A stretch of DNA of 64,000 nucleotides from Beta vulgaris subsp. vulgaris (taxonomy: Eukaryota; Streptophyta; Magnoliopsida; Caryophyllales; Amaranthaceae), in contig NC_079206.1 in assembly GCF_026745355.1 (NCBI RefSeq), forward strand, positions 24,648,937 through 24,712,936. Direction: 5' to 3'. The position numbers and the translations under genes are program-made. Numbering within the stretch: the stretch's first letter is position 1; every line of letters begins with the position of its first letter. Below the pieces are notes generated by a model that searched no databases, had not been told where the DNA came from, and saw only the letters and a program-made list of their open reading frames with translations. Positions 48,793-60,880 of the stretch are shown here, piece by piece.

Positions 48793-50153
48793 CTTCCTGA
48801 GTGGACAACAATAGATCTTAACTAAACGAACATATAATGAACAGATAACAGGTAAACCATCTCATTAATAATAATCAAATTGCATACATGGTTTCTTTAT
48901 TCGAAAGCAACACAAAAATGATAATAGTAATAATAACCCCATAAAGTTACTACATTAACTTGTCAACTACTGACAATTATTTAAGCCTAACATGAAGATC
49001 CTATTCATAATAAATCATAGGTAAGACTCCCTCCCTCCAAATTCTCTTTCATAGGCGGCCGACGACATGGGTGAGTATTCAGGACTCGGTGGCACTTCTT
49101 TAAGAGGGTTGGATCGTCCTTTGAAGTGTTATCTTTAGGAGTTGTAGGTGTATATTCTGGACTTGTAGAGCGAACAGATGTGGTATAAATGATGAGATGA
49201 TGAGGCTTCAGACATAAGCGAATCAGCTATCGAATTCTATGGTAGCATTAGATGTAGACTCTAAGTTCCTTTCCCATGTCTTCTCTGCATAGTATAAGTC
49301 TCCCCAAATGTCAACATATCAGCTATCCATACCCCTTCATGCACGTGTTCATGCTTATTCCACTCATTTTCATTCAATAGTACATCCTCATATTTCCTAA
49401 AAAGATTTTCATCTTTGGAATTCTAGGTAAGTGAATAAGAGTTAGAAGAATTTTCCAAGGGTCAGTCCTCATTTCTCTTCTTCCTTGTGAAACTAAGAAC
49501 TTGCATAAAGATGAATTCCTTGAATAAAGAATGCTATAGTGTGATAATGCCTCTTAAAATAGGCGGCATCATAGTAAGTATCCCTTACAAACTCAAGCAT
49601 CTGAAATTTAAAATTTAACAAGTAAGCATTTAATTTGCAAATAGTTAACCAAATAAAGTTGCATAACGCAATTTCTTTCTCCTTTTTCCACAAAAGAATA
49701 GTCCTAAAAATAATAATGCAACTTGATAAAAATCGGCCTACTATTTAGGTACTCGAAAAAAAAAATCAAAGTCTATCATCTTATTCTACTTATGCACATA
49801 AAATGCTAAAACTTTTCTTGCCAAAATTATTTTTACAACCTTTTGTTTTTCCAAATATTTTATAATGAGTACTTGATTCATGACAAAGAATAGTCGGGCC
49901 AATGAATTTCCCAGGAAAGGGTTGGTTACACGCAACGTTGGTGAGAGCCCAAGCCTTTCCTTGCCAGAAGCATTGACAACCCAACTTATCCAAATCAATC
50001 GTTTTTCCTCAAATAATAAAATAGATCTTTATGCATAATAATATAAATATGAAAAGAATGCGAAACTCTCTAACCTATATGCCCATCCTTAAGTCTACCC
50101 ATTAATTTTAGATTCCAGTTTCATATCCCTAGGCTTTTAAACTGATACCACTT
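48793..50153 (-). other. Untranslated leader and primer site of the Tekay-type element
   Basis: About 1.36 kb lies between gag and the 5' LTR without recognisable coding. On the minus strand TGGTATCAGTTT (50139-50150), three bases from the LTR end, is a tRNA-Met-type primer binding site. Confidence 0.75.
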
Positions 50154-51961
50154 TGTAACACCCCCAAATTTCTCCACTTTAAAAACTTATACTTTCGTAA
50201 AATACTTGGAGAAACTTAAGGGTATTACCACCAAATATAAATATATTTTGGCAATACTATAACTTGATACACAAAATATGCAGCGGAAACTTCTAACTTT
50301 ATTTATAAAAATAATATTATTATCCAAAAACCACAATACTAATATGAAAAGTCTAAAGACTACTAAAATAGTGATCTAATTCTAATGATCCCAAAAGGTT
50401 CCTCCCATGCATCATGAATCATCAATAGACCTGCAAACTACTCCCGTAAGGAAAGTAGGGCAAAGCCAAAACAAATAGGAAATACGAGTCAGTTGAAATA
50501 CTGAGTACAATTACGTGCAAGACTTGTAAACTTGTAAATATATAATTCACATACTTTCATAAACATGCTTTATTTCACAATTCTAGTGATAACAAAAGAT
50601 AAGATCAATCCATTATTAAAATTCACGTTAACACCAAAGAATATATCTCCTTTAATAATTCCATTAAAAGTGGAAAATAATAATATAAGAACTTAACTTA
50701 AACCCCTTTCCTTGATCCGCGGATCCTAAGTGTGCACACCCCCAAGCTAGTATACCTTTATAATACAAAGACATTGGAGTAACCTTAATGCCAACTAGTG
50801 GACTTGGAAGAACCCTTCTTGAACAAAGCCAAGGGTAATTGTAATAAGAATAACGTAGGGGTAAACCTTTCCTTTAATTCAAATAAAGAATTATGATAAA
50901 CAAACTTAATTATAGGGAATTAAAAAAAAGATAATTTAAACTTTTAAAACTAAAACTCATGCTAATATTTTTGAGTTACTCAAAGCCACTGATTTGCAAA
51001 AGTGGATTCCTTCATAAAAAAAAATGGATTATACATGCAAACTATTTTTTTATTTACTTTTCTAAAACAAACAAAACAATATTTGGTTGGTTTAGCATAT
51101 CTACGAGTCAACAAAGCAAGAGAAAATACAAGCTTTAATTTTATCTAGCCTAAATGATAAGAAGGTTTGATTAAACCAATTGCATATACCAATTCATATA
51201 ATTTATACTAAAACACACATAACTAATGTATACATAATAATTAAAGATCAAGCCACGTAAACGTACCTTGATAATTCACGAAACAAGAAAATCAACTAGT
51301 AAGGGAATGTTCACGAACGAAATCCTCCTATTAATTATAAACTAGTTCTAATCAAAACGATGAACATATGAACTCTAAAAGAAAATTATGCTAAACTAAC
51401 TAATTATAGACATGATTCATGCTCAAACAATTAAAACATGTTTTTATAAAACTCAAAAAGATCAAAAACTAGGAATTAAAACAACTTTTAAAAAAATAGA
51501 GTACTTACAAAACCTCCCGCTAAAACTCCTCGGTGAAAACTAAAACTACTCAAAGAGACCACTCACTTTAGGGAAAACTTTATAAGGAACTCTCAATATT
51601 TTTTTTGGTGAAGAGAAAGTGAAGGATTAGAGGGTATTTATAGTGTAAACTAGGGTAGAAAAGAGGTAAAACTTTCCTAAATTATTAAAATTAGGGAAAA
51701 GAATTTAAAAATTTTGCAACATTACAAAGCTGCCGTGCAGCAGCTGTAGATGCAGCAAAAATATTTTTTTTTTTTTTTTTTTAAAAAAACTCTTCCCTTA
51801 TTTGTAAAAATTCTTTCCTAAAATCAATTTTGTTTGATTTTAAAGAGATTGTTAAATCTTCCCAAATCAATTAAAATCCCATACTTTCTAACTCAATATA
51901 AATCTCATAAAAATCTGATTTTATAAGATTTAACAAAATATTTTAAATATTTAAAGTTTTC
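50154..51961 (-). repeat. 5' LTR of the Tekay-type element, main part
   Basis: On the + strand it starts TGTAACACCCCCAAATTT, the inverse of the LTR 3' end. A TATA motif on the minus strand (CACTATAAATACC, about 51636-51648) marks the promoter. The LTR is broken at 51961 by the SIRE-like insertion and resumes at 62484; total LTR length without inserts is about 2.15 kb. Confidence 0.88.
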
Positions 51962-53536
51962 TGTTGACCCTTGAGTTTTGAAGATGACCTAACCACAAAA
52001 GACATAGTATATTTTATTTTATGTTGATTGCAAGGTAATTCATGCTCGAGCTAAGAGAATACTTGATTGAAGATTAAAGCGGAGAATTAATCAAGATCGA
52101 AGTAAAGATGTTCGAGAAATGAAGAATCAAGCATGGAATGAAGATTAGAATACATTAGGGTATTTATTAATCTTCTTGTTAAGGTTGAGTAATAGCTTTA
52201 TTAAGTTCGTAGTGAATTCTCAAAGGAACTTGGTTCTGTTCCATGAAAGGAACAGACCTGGCACTATAGGAACAAGGCTTAGGAACAAGACTTAATAATT
52301 AGGGAACAAGACTTTAAAACTAATTTAGGAACTACTAAGTGACTAATATTGTGCGCCTAAGATAATTGTGTGCCTAATATAGTTGTTAGAGTTTTTAGGG
52401 ATAATTTGACTAAGATCCATAATTTTAGGAAGTTAGTTTAAGTTTGTTAGGAAAAGATTTTAAATTGATTTTCTGATTTTAAAATAACTGATTTTCAAAT
52501 ATTATCTTTTTAAAATATAAATTTTATCTTTTACGTTTTATTTAAAAGATTTAGTTTTCGAAAATATATTATTTCCGGTTTTCAGAATGTTTCGGATTTT
52601 TTGAAATACAAAAAATGTTTCCGGTTTTTATAAAAGATTTTGAAAAAGATTTTTTCTTAAAAACTAGCTAAAAGATTTTTATTTATTTATTTCCTAATTC
52701 TAGCTTACACGCCTAAATGATTTACTGCTACATGTTTATAGAGTTAGTGGATTTAGTGGCTAAGTTAATTATCCTCCAAGTATTTAATTAAATTAAATAA
52801 GATTAATTATTCTCCAAGTTTGCAAAACCACGTATTGTTACTGCTTCTATGGATGAAGTAATGGATTAGTGGATGATGTACATACTTGAATAATAATTTA
52901 ATTTAATTAATTAATTAGAAATCATGGAGAACATGTGATAATGGTCTAAGTTAGTGGAAATCATGTCTTGTCTTAATGTCTATAAATAGGCGCCTAATTC
53001 ATTTGAGAAAATTGTGTCTGACTTAGTTAATTTGTCTTAAGTTATCTAAAGTGTCAGTGCCTTTCCTTAAGAGAATTCATACTTACATTAATCGAGTTTT
53101 ATTACTCTTCCATTGTTTTACAAAGTGTATTTTTGAGAAAAAGGGTTTGAGTGAACTCTTGTAAGTGTGAGAAAGCTTTGAGTGAAGCAAGAGAAAGAGA
53201 AAGAGAAAGAGAAAGGAACTTCGAGTGAAGTTTGAGAGAAAACGTCAGTTGTTGGGAACTGTCGTTGGGAACTTGAGTTGAGTGACTTAAGTTGAGAATC
53301 GAGAGAAAAGTAATAGGTTGTAATCAGAGTTGTTTTGGCCTATTATAGTGGAAAGTTGTTTAAAATCCCTTGTGGTCGAGGTTGTTTCTTCCTACTAGGC
53401 CTAGGAAGTTTTTCCTCGTAAAATCTCTCGTGTTCCCATTGTTTGTTCCCAAGTTTACTTTTAATTCCGCAAAAAGTAGTGCTTATTCTCTCACTATAAT
53501 TCACCCCCCCTCTTATAGTGCTCATATTATACAACA
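51962..53536 (+). repeat. 5' LTR of the SIRE-like element
   Basis: Length is 1,575 bp, with a TATA box TATAAATAGG at 52981. A GAGAAA microsatellite near 53190 has one unit fewer than in the 3' LTR. Single-base losses relative to the 3' LTR cluster at about 52740-53100. Confidence 0.95.
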
Positions 53537-53538
53537 AT

Positions 53539-53550
53539 TGGTATCAGAGC
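53539..53550 (+). other. Primer binding site of the SIRE-like element
   Basis: TGGTATCAGAGC, complementary to the 3' end of initiator tRNA-Met, starts two bases after the LTR. Confidence 0.95.
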
Positions 53551-53600
53551 GGGAACTCTAATATTCAGGAAACCCTGTTGAGTTCAAGATCTTGAAAAAT

Positions 53601-55434
53601 ATGAATACTAGAGAGAAACTGGAAGAAGGGTACTCTACGCAGAGGCCACCAATGTTCAATGGTAAGTTTTACACTTACTGGAAGAACAGAATGGAGATCT
53701 TTATCAAAGCCGACAATTACCAGGTATGGAGAGTCATAGAGGTAGGTGATTTTGAAGTCACTACCACTAATGACAAGAATGAGGTAATTCCTAAATCTAT
53801 ATCTGATTTTGATAAAGCTGATTTCGAAAAGATGGAAATTAATGCTCTTGCTATAAAATTGCTTCATTGTGGTCTTGGTCCTCATGAACACAATCGTGTC
53901 ATGGGATGTAAAACCGCAAAACAAATTTGGGATCTTCTTGAAGTCACTCATGAAGGTACGAGTGAAGTTAAGAGATCAAAAATAGATCTTTTGATGAACC
54001 AATATGAACTTTTTCAAATGAAATCAAAAGAGTCTATCCAAGACATGTTTACACGCTTTACTAATATAATTAATGAGCTAACATCTCTTGGTAAAGTGAT
54101 TACATCTGAGGAACAGGTACGAAAGGTCCTAAGGAGCCTTCCTAGGGATCGTTGGATGGCTAAGGTAACTGCCTTCAGGAAACTAAGGACTTTACTAAGT
54201 TCAATTTGGAACAACTTGCTGGTTCCCTCATGACTCATGAGTTGCAATTGGACAATGAGAATGGAGATATGTCCAAGCAAAAGTCGATTGCCTTAAAAGC
54301 TGATGAAAGTGAAGGCTCAGAAACATGATGAAGAAGAATCCGCTCTCATGGTCCGAAAATTCAAAAGAATGTTTAGGAACATGAAGAAAGGTGATTACAA
54401 AGGTAAGAATAAGAAATATTCTAACAAACTTGTTTGTCATAAGTGTGGCAGTTCTGAGCACTTCATCAAGGATTGTCCCCAATGGGAACAAGAAAAAGGC
54501 AAAGGAAGGGAACAGAGCAGAGATAGGAACAAAGAATACAAAAACTCCTATACTCGATCTGACATGAAGAAAGCTATGGTTGCTGCATGGGGAGACTCTG
54601 ACTCGGAGGAAGAAGATGATCCTCAACCAAATGAGGAGACTGCAAACTTCTGTCTTATGGCTCTTGACAATTCCGAATCTGATGAAGAGATTGAATCTCT
54701 TGAGGCAAGTCTAGACACCATCAAAACTCGTCTTAATTCTTTAAGTAAAGAAAAATTATTTGAGTTTATTGTTGACGCTGTAAATGATTGCAAAGATGAA
54801 ACCATTAAACTAAAACAATGTCAAAATGCTTTAAGTGTAGCAAAGGAACATACCTCTTGGCTTAAAAGTGTTCGATGTTGATATTGAGAAAAGATTTTTC
54901 GAATCGTTTGATAAAAATCTTAAATTAAAAGAGGATTTCGAAAATCTTAAAAATGAGAACTACTTGTTGAGCTTGAGTTTCACAACTAAAAGAGTTTGTT
55001 CCTGAAGTAAGTTCATTTGACATTAAGTCAGTTCCCTTGCAAAGTTTCAAATCTGAAATAAACGAATTGAAAAATCATGTTTCATTTTTGGAAATTGAAA
55101 ATAAGGAACTTGTAGGGGAACTGCACCAAATGAGAAATGAAAAGAAAATGCTACCTATTCCAAACTGGATTAAGAACCCTCAAACAAAACGAACTGAAGG
55201 TCTTGGTTTTAATCACAAAAAGAAATTTGAAAAACCTAAAAGAGAGTTGATTTACCAAGTGATAAAGTTTGTATGTTTTGTGGGAACACTGGTCATTTTA
55301 GGAACTCTTGTCCTAAAAGACTTGGTCGCATCAATGAGAACTTGGAAACAAGTAAAGTAATTTGGAAAAAGAAATCTATTGTTCCTGAAGGAAAGGAACC
55401 CAAGAAAGATTGGGTTCCTAACTCTAACAATTAG
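53601..55434 (+). pseudogene. gag of the SIRE-like element, frameshifted
   Basis: The ATG at 53601 opens MNTREKLEEGYS followed by the UBN2-type core (YWKNRMEIFIKADNY, AKQIWDLLEVTHEGTSEVK, MFTRFTNIINEL, VLRSLPRDRW). Frame is lost near 54175 and 54305. The frame resumes at 54303-54881 with a first knuckle CHKCGSSEHFIKDC and an acidic tract (DSDSEEEDDPQPNEE). After another change, a coiled-coil-like part and a second knuckle CMFCGNTGHFRNSC (near 55280) follow. The region ends at TAG 55432-55434. Two knuckles are usual for this lineage. At least four single-base frame changes disable it. Confidence 0.9.
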
Positions 55435-55439
55435 TTTTC

Positions 55440-58400
55440 TTGCAGGTTGGAGTGAGGGGGAACAACACATGGTACCTAGACAGTGGTTGTTCTAAGCATA
55501 TGACTGGAGATAAATCAAGATTTCTCTCACTCTCAGCCTACAATGGTGGAAGTGTGACTTTTGGTGACAACAAGAAAGGTAACATAGTTGCCATGGGCAA
55601 AGTTGGTAAGTCATCGTCACATTCCATAGAAAATGTGTTTCTAGTTGATGGATTAAAGCATAACTTGTTAAGTATTTCCCAATTCTGTGATAGAGGGAAC
55701 TGTGTGAAGTTTAATAGTGAAAAATGTTTGATAGTCAACAATAGCACAAAGGATATCATTTTGGAAGGAACAAGGAAAGGGAACACATATGTTGTGGATC
55801 TCAACCTTGTTCCCAAAAACAAATTCACATGCCTTAGTGTTATTGATGATGATTCATTCTTATGGCACAAGCGTCTAGGTCATGCTAGCTTTTCCTTGCT
55901 TGACAAACTGCGTTCTAAAGAACTAGTTTTAGGTTTACCCTCTACTAAGTTTCATTTAGATCATGTGTGTGATGCATGCGCAAAAGGCAAGCATGTTAGG
56001 TCCTCTTTCAAGTCCAAGAATGTGGTAAGTACCACAAGACCTTTAGAGTTAATACATATGGATTTATGTGGACCTATGAGGATACAAAGTGGAGTGGAAA
56101 GAAATATGTGTTAGTAATTGTAGATGACTTCTCTAGATTTACTTGGGTTATTTTTCTTTCTAGCAAGGACGAGACTTATGATGAGTTCCTTGTCTTTGCA
56201 AAGAAAGTACAAAATTTGAGTGGTCATAAGTTACTTCACCTTAGATCCGACCATGGTAAAGAGTTTGAAAATTATAAGTTCGATGACTTTAGCAGAGACA
56301 ATGGATTAGATCACAATTTCTCAGCCCCTAGAACACCTCAACAAAATGGTGTTGTTGAAAGGAAGAATAGAACACTAGAAGAGATGGCTAGGACTATGTT
56401 AATAGCTAGTGGACTTCCTAAAAATTTTGGGCAGAAGCTGTGAATACTGCTTGTCACATTATAAATCGAGCCATGGTAAGACCTTTATTAAATAAAACGC
56501 CCTATGAGTGTATTTTGGTAAAAAGCCCAATATTACATATTTCAGAACATTTGGATGTAAATGTTTTGTTCATAATAATGGGAAACAAAATATTGGAAAA
56601 TTTGATGCTAGAAGTGAAGAAGCTGTATTCTTAGGATATTCTTCTAGTAGCAAGGCTTATAGAGTGTATAATAAAAGGTCTATGTGTGTAGAAGAAAGTG
56701 TGCATGTTATTTTTGATGAAACAGATAAATTTGATGCAAGCACACAGGTTGAAGATGACTTCGAAATAGGATTGACAAAGACCTAAGTCTTATTGATGAG
56801 ACTTTGGAAGACGAAGTCATGGGAACAAAGCCAAGGGAACAACATCCTGTTCCTGTTCCCAATGAGGAAGAAGAGGAACTAAGTGATGATGCACTAGTGA
56901 ATGAATCCACTATTGTTGAACCTGGTTCCCAAGTACAGGGAAATGAAGATGATCAAGGAAACCAAGTTTCCATCCAGGATTTCCAACCAAAGCCTTGGAA
57001 AACTCATCGTTCCCATCCTGTGGAACTAATAATCAGTGACATAAATAAGGGAACTCAAACGAGATCTCAATTGAAAAATTTTGTGCTTTTCATGCTTTTC
57101 TTTCTATGTTGGAACCTAGGAATCATGAAGAAGCTCTCACTGATGCTGATTGGATCGTAGCAATGCAGGATGAACTTCATCAATTTGAAAGAAACAAAGT
57201 TTGGCACCTTGAACCTAAGCCTAAACATAACAAGGTTATTGGTTTAAAGTGGGTGTTTCGAAACAAATTAGATGAGTTCGGAACTATCATAAGAAACAAG
57301 GCCAGGTTAGTTGTGAAAGGATACAATCAACAGGAAGGCATTGATTATGAAGAAACTTTTGCTCCAGTTGCAAGATTGGAAGCAATTAGAATCTTCATAG
57401 CTTTTGCTGCCTTCATGGGTTTCAAATTGTATCAAATGGATGTAAAATGTGCTTTTCTAAATGGTTATCTTAATGAGGAGGTATTTGTAGAACAACCTCC
57501 AGGTTTTGAAAATAAAGAATTTCCTAATCATGTCTTTAAGCTTGACAAAGCTCTTTATGGGTTAAAGCAAGCTCCAAGAGCATGGTATGAAAGACTTTCT
57601 AAGTTCCTTCTTGAAAATGAGTTTAAAAGAGGAAAATTGGATCGAACCTTGTTTTTAAAATCAAAAGGAAAACATTTATTAGTTGTTCAAATATATGTTG
57701 ATGATATTATATTTGGTGCACTAATGAATCTTTGTGCAAGGACTTTGCTAATCTCATGAGTAAAGAATTTGAAATGAGTATGATGGGTGAGCTCAACTTC
57801 TTCTTGGGGTTGCAAATCAAGCAAACAGAAGAAGGAATCTACATCCATCAACAAAAGTACATAAAGGAACTATTGAAAAAGTATGGTTTGGAAGCATCCA
57901 AAGTTAATCATACACCTATGGGAATCTCAACCAGATTGGATGAAGATTCTATAGGAACAAGTGTGGATCAAACCAAATATCGAGGTATGATTGGCTCATT
58001 ACTATATCTAACTGCAAGTCGTCCTGATATTGCTTTCAGTGTAGGTATATGTGCAAGGTTTCAAGCCAATCCAAAGGAATCTCATCTCACAGCTGTGAAG
58101 AGAATCCTAAGATACCTCAAGGGAACAGATGATTTAAGCCTATTCTATTCGAGGAGTGATACCTTTGAATTGAAAGGATTTGCGGATGCTGACTATGCAG
58201 GAGATCTGGTCAATAGAAAGAGTACATCAGGTATGGTTCAGTTCCTTAGTCATAGTTTAGTTTCTTGGAGCACCAAGAAGCAAAACACAGTTTGCTTTAT
58301 CTACAGCAGAGGCTGAATATGTTGCAGCAGCAGCATGTTGTTCCCAAATGCTATGGATAAAACAACAACTACGTGACTATGGAATCTACTTTGAATGTGT

Positions 58401-58633
58401 TCCCATCTATTGTGATAATACTAGTGCTATTAGTATTTCTAAAGATCCCTGTACATCATTCAAGAGTCAAACACATCCATATTAGGCATCACTTTCTGAA
58501 AGATAATGTTGAAAAGGGTCTTATTAAAATGGAATTCTGTGAGACTGAACGTCAAATTGCAGATATCTTGACAAAACCCTTAAATAGAGATAGGTTTGAG
58601 AAATTGAGACTTGAACTTGGCTTAATAAATTGA
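55440..58633 (+). pseudogene. pol of the SIRE-like element (protease, integrase, RT, RNase H), frameshifted
   Basis: The protease motif WYLDSGCSKHMTG is near 55475. A pre-integrase zinc motif follows (LWHKRLGHASF ... CDACAKGKH). The integrase core has VDDFSRFTW, RSDHGKEF and QQNGVVERKNRT (D-D-E residues present). RT has [55 protein letters not shown] and YVDDIIFG near 57700. RNase H has GFADADYAGD and STSG near 58185, and the C-terminal part has IADILTKPL near 58570. Frame changes occur near 56085, 56430, 56530, 56790, 57725 and 58285. All are single-base events, mostly in short homopolymers, so domains look conserved although the frame is broken. Confidence 0.93.
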
Positions 58634-59160
58634 AATGATTGCTACATTATTCCCCTTTGTGTTAATTCTTTGGCATTATGTCTGATGTGCATTTTTGATG
58701 TTTTTATTTGCTTAAATACATCACAATTCTTATATGATTATTTCATATGTATAAGTAAAAATGTCTGAAAACTGCTCACCAATGTCCAATAATATTCCCC
58801 TTATTGTTCATAGGACAATTCTATGCCTTAAGTGATAAAAGGATTAAAAGAATTAATGGAGTTCCAAAGTAGCAAAATTTCATTGTTCCCATTCACTGTT
58901 CCCAAACGCTGTTCCCAATTCCCAGCGTATTAGAGTTAGATTTTTTCTTTTCAAAATTCGAAAAACCAAAAATATTCTGTTCAGATTTTATTTCCTAAAA
59001 ATCTGATTTTTCCTTATATCTCTCAAGTTAGTTGAAGATATTTTTTTAAGATTTTTTTCTTAAAAACGTGTAAATACACGGTTTTATATTATTCTTTCCT
59101 TAAAACAAAACAAATTTTTTTTCCTTCCTTCTCATAAAACCGAAAATTACTCCACAAAAC
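58634..59160 (+). other. Spacer between pol and env-like region of the SIRE-like element
   Basis: AT-rich non-coding DNA with repeated GTTCCC words near 58890-58920. No gene is seen. Confidence 0.6.
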
Positions 59161-60371
59161 ATGACTACCAAAAACACTTATCACTCTCTCTCCTCCCACA
59201 AAGCCGAAAAACCCTCTCCTTCATCCTCTAAAATTGAATCACCAACACCCATGGATATTTCTCCCAATTCTTCATCAAGAATTCTAAGGAAAAGGAAGAA
59301 ACAAGAAGAATCGGTTGAAATGGAGGTTGAAGAAGCTCATGCAACTAGTGAGGGGGAATCAGATGTTCCCGAGAGAGGAACAACTCGGGTTGTTCGAAAA
59401 AATTCCACGGCAACTAGGTATGTGCATGGACTTTTTATTGATGTTTCTTGGTGCAAAAGAGTAAACTTTCGTCAATTACTTAATATGATTAAGTTTCAAG
59501 GTTGGGAAAATCTTTTTGTGAAATGTTATGGAAATAGTTTAATTCCTAAATTGATGGACGAATTTTGTGAAAACTTTTCCATGGATGAAGGAGGAAATTG
59601 TTCCACCTTGGTGAAAGGAACTCAAATTGATTTTAATGCAAAATTTGGGTAAATGCTTGGTGTTCCCGTGAGAGGAACAATTTTATTTCAAGAAACAACG
59701 TGGTTCATATCCATTTTCGGACATTTCCTTTGATCAATTGATTGTTAAGTATGGTGGTCAAAAGGGAAAAACTTTCTTGATCATAATCTTCTTTCCCCTT
59801 ATCACAAAATTTTGTTTCACATCCTCAAGAAAGCTTTATTGCCTCGTCTTTCCAAACGTGCTCAAGTTAGCATGTTGGATTTAATTTACATTCATTGTCT
59901 AGCTTCTCACAAACACATAAACTTTCCTTCTTTAATGATTCAACATTTGAGTCATTGCATTGAAAATGGATTTGTTGTTGGATATGGAGCTTTAGTAACC
60001 GAAATTCTACTTAAGTTTAAAGTGAAAATTTCGGGAACTCAGTCCATAAGTGTGTCCACGGGAAATATGTTGAATGTGCGTGCCTTGAATAACTTAAATG
60101 TTTGTGTTGTGAATGGAGAAGTTATTAAGGGCCGTGCTAATCTTGATGATGATGAGGATGATGATGATGTGGATGATGAAGTAGAACTCAGATTGTGGCT
60201 CGGCTTGGTGAACTTTCTTCCTCCATTCAAGCTATGAACTCTAGATTGTTGAAGTTGGAAGACATTGTGCTCAAAGGCAATGATACATTGGCCGAAAATC
60301 ATCAAGAAGTGATGGCAAAGCTTCATGATGTGGTGGAAGAAGTAGAACAACCTCCCTCTCCTAAATCATAA
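59161..60371 (+). pseudogene. Env-like third open region of the SIRE-like element, frameshifted
   Basis: An open segment (59161-59652) starts MTTKNTYHSLSSHKAEKPSP. It has a Ser/Pro/Lys-rich N-terminus and a basic stretch RILRKRKKQEE, then a conserved-looking part (LFIDVSWCKRVNFRQLLNMI). It continues in shifted frames at 59812-60237, with an Asp-rich tract near 60145. It ends as a coiled-coil-like tail at TAA 60369-60371. A region after pol is known in SIRE-type elements and has been called envelope-like, but its role is not established. I see no convincing signal peptide or transmembrane anchor here. Confidence 0.7.
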
Positions 60372-60866
60372 ACTTTTCTCATATAGCTTGTTTTATTTTG
60401 TGTGGGAACATGAACTTTGTTTAATATTTGTCTTTTCTATCCTTCTCCTTTAATCATGCTACAATGGAACTTCTTCGTTTGCTTAATTCTAAGTTTGATC
60501 TTTTTGCATGTGTGCGTCTAAATGAATGGCTAATATTCTTGGATTGCGGTTTTTGAGAGTTGAATGCTTTATTTGCTTATACTAACCAACTTATTTCTTA
60601 CAAGTTTGGTGGTGTGATGTGTTTAGTGAATAATATTCATCTTTTTGAAATCGTGGACTATGTTTTTGAAGATGCCAAAGGGGGAAAGATAAGGCAAATC
60701 AGAGTAAATTTTTTTTTGTCATGATTTATGTTCTCATATTTCAACTTTACAAAATAAAATAACGAGTCTATAATACTTAATTTAACTTGGTTACACACTT
60801 TGTTAATATTATTTTTATATGACTTATATGTATTATTTTTAGTATATGCCTTTTGTTGCCATCTTC

Positions 60867-60880
60867 AAAAAGGGGGAAAT
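60867..60880 (+). other. Polypurine tract of the SIRE-like element
   Basis: AAAAAGGGGGAAAT lies directly before the 3' LTR, with CCATCTTC upstream, as is usual for this lineage. Confidence 0.85.
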
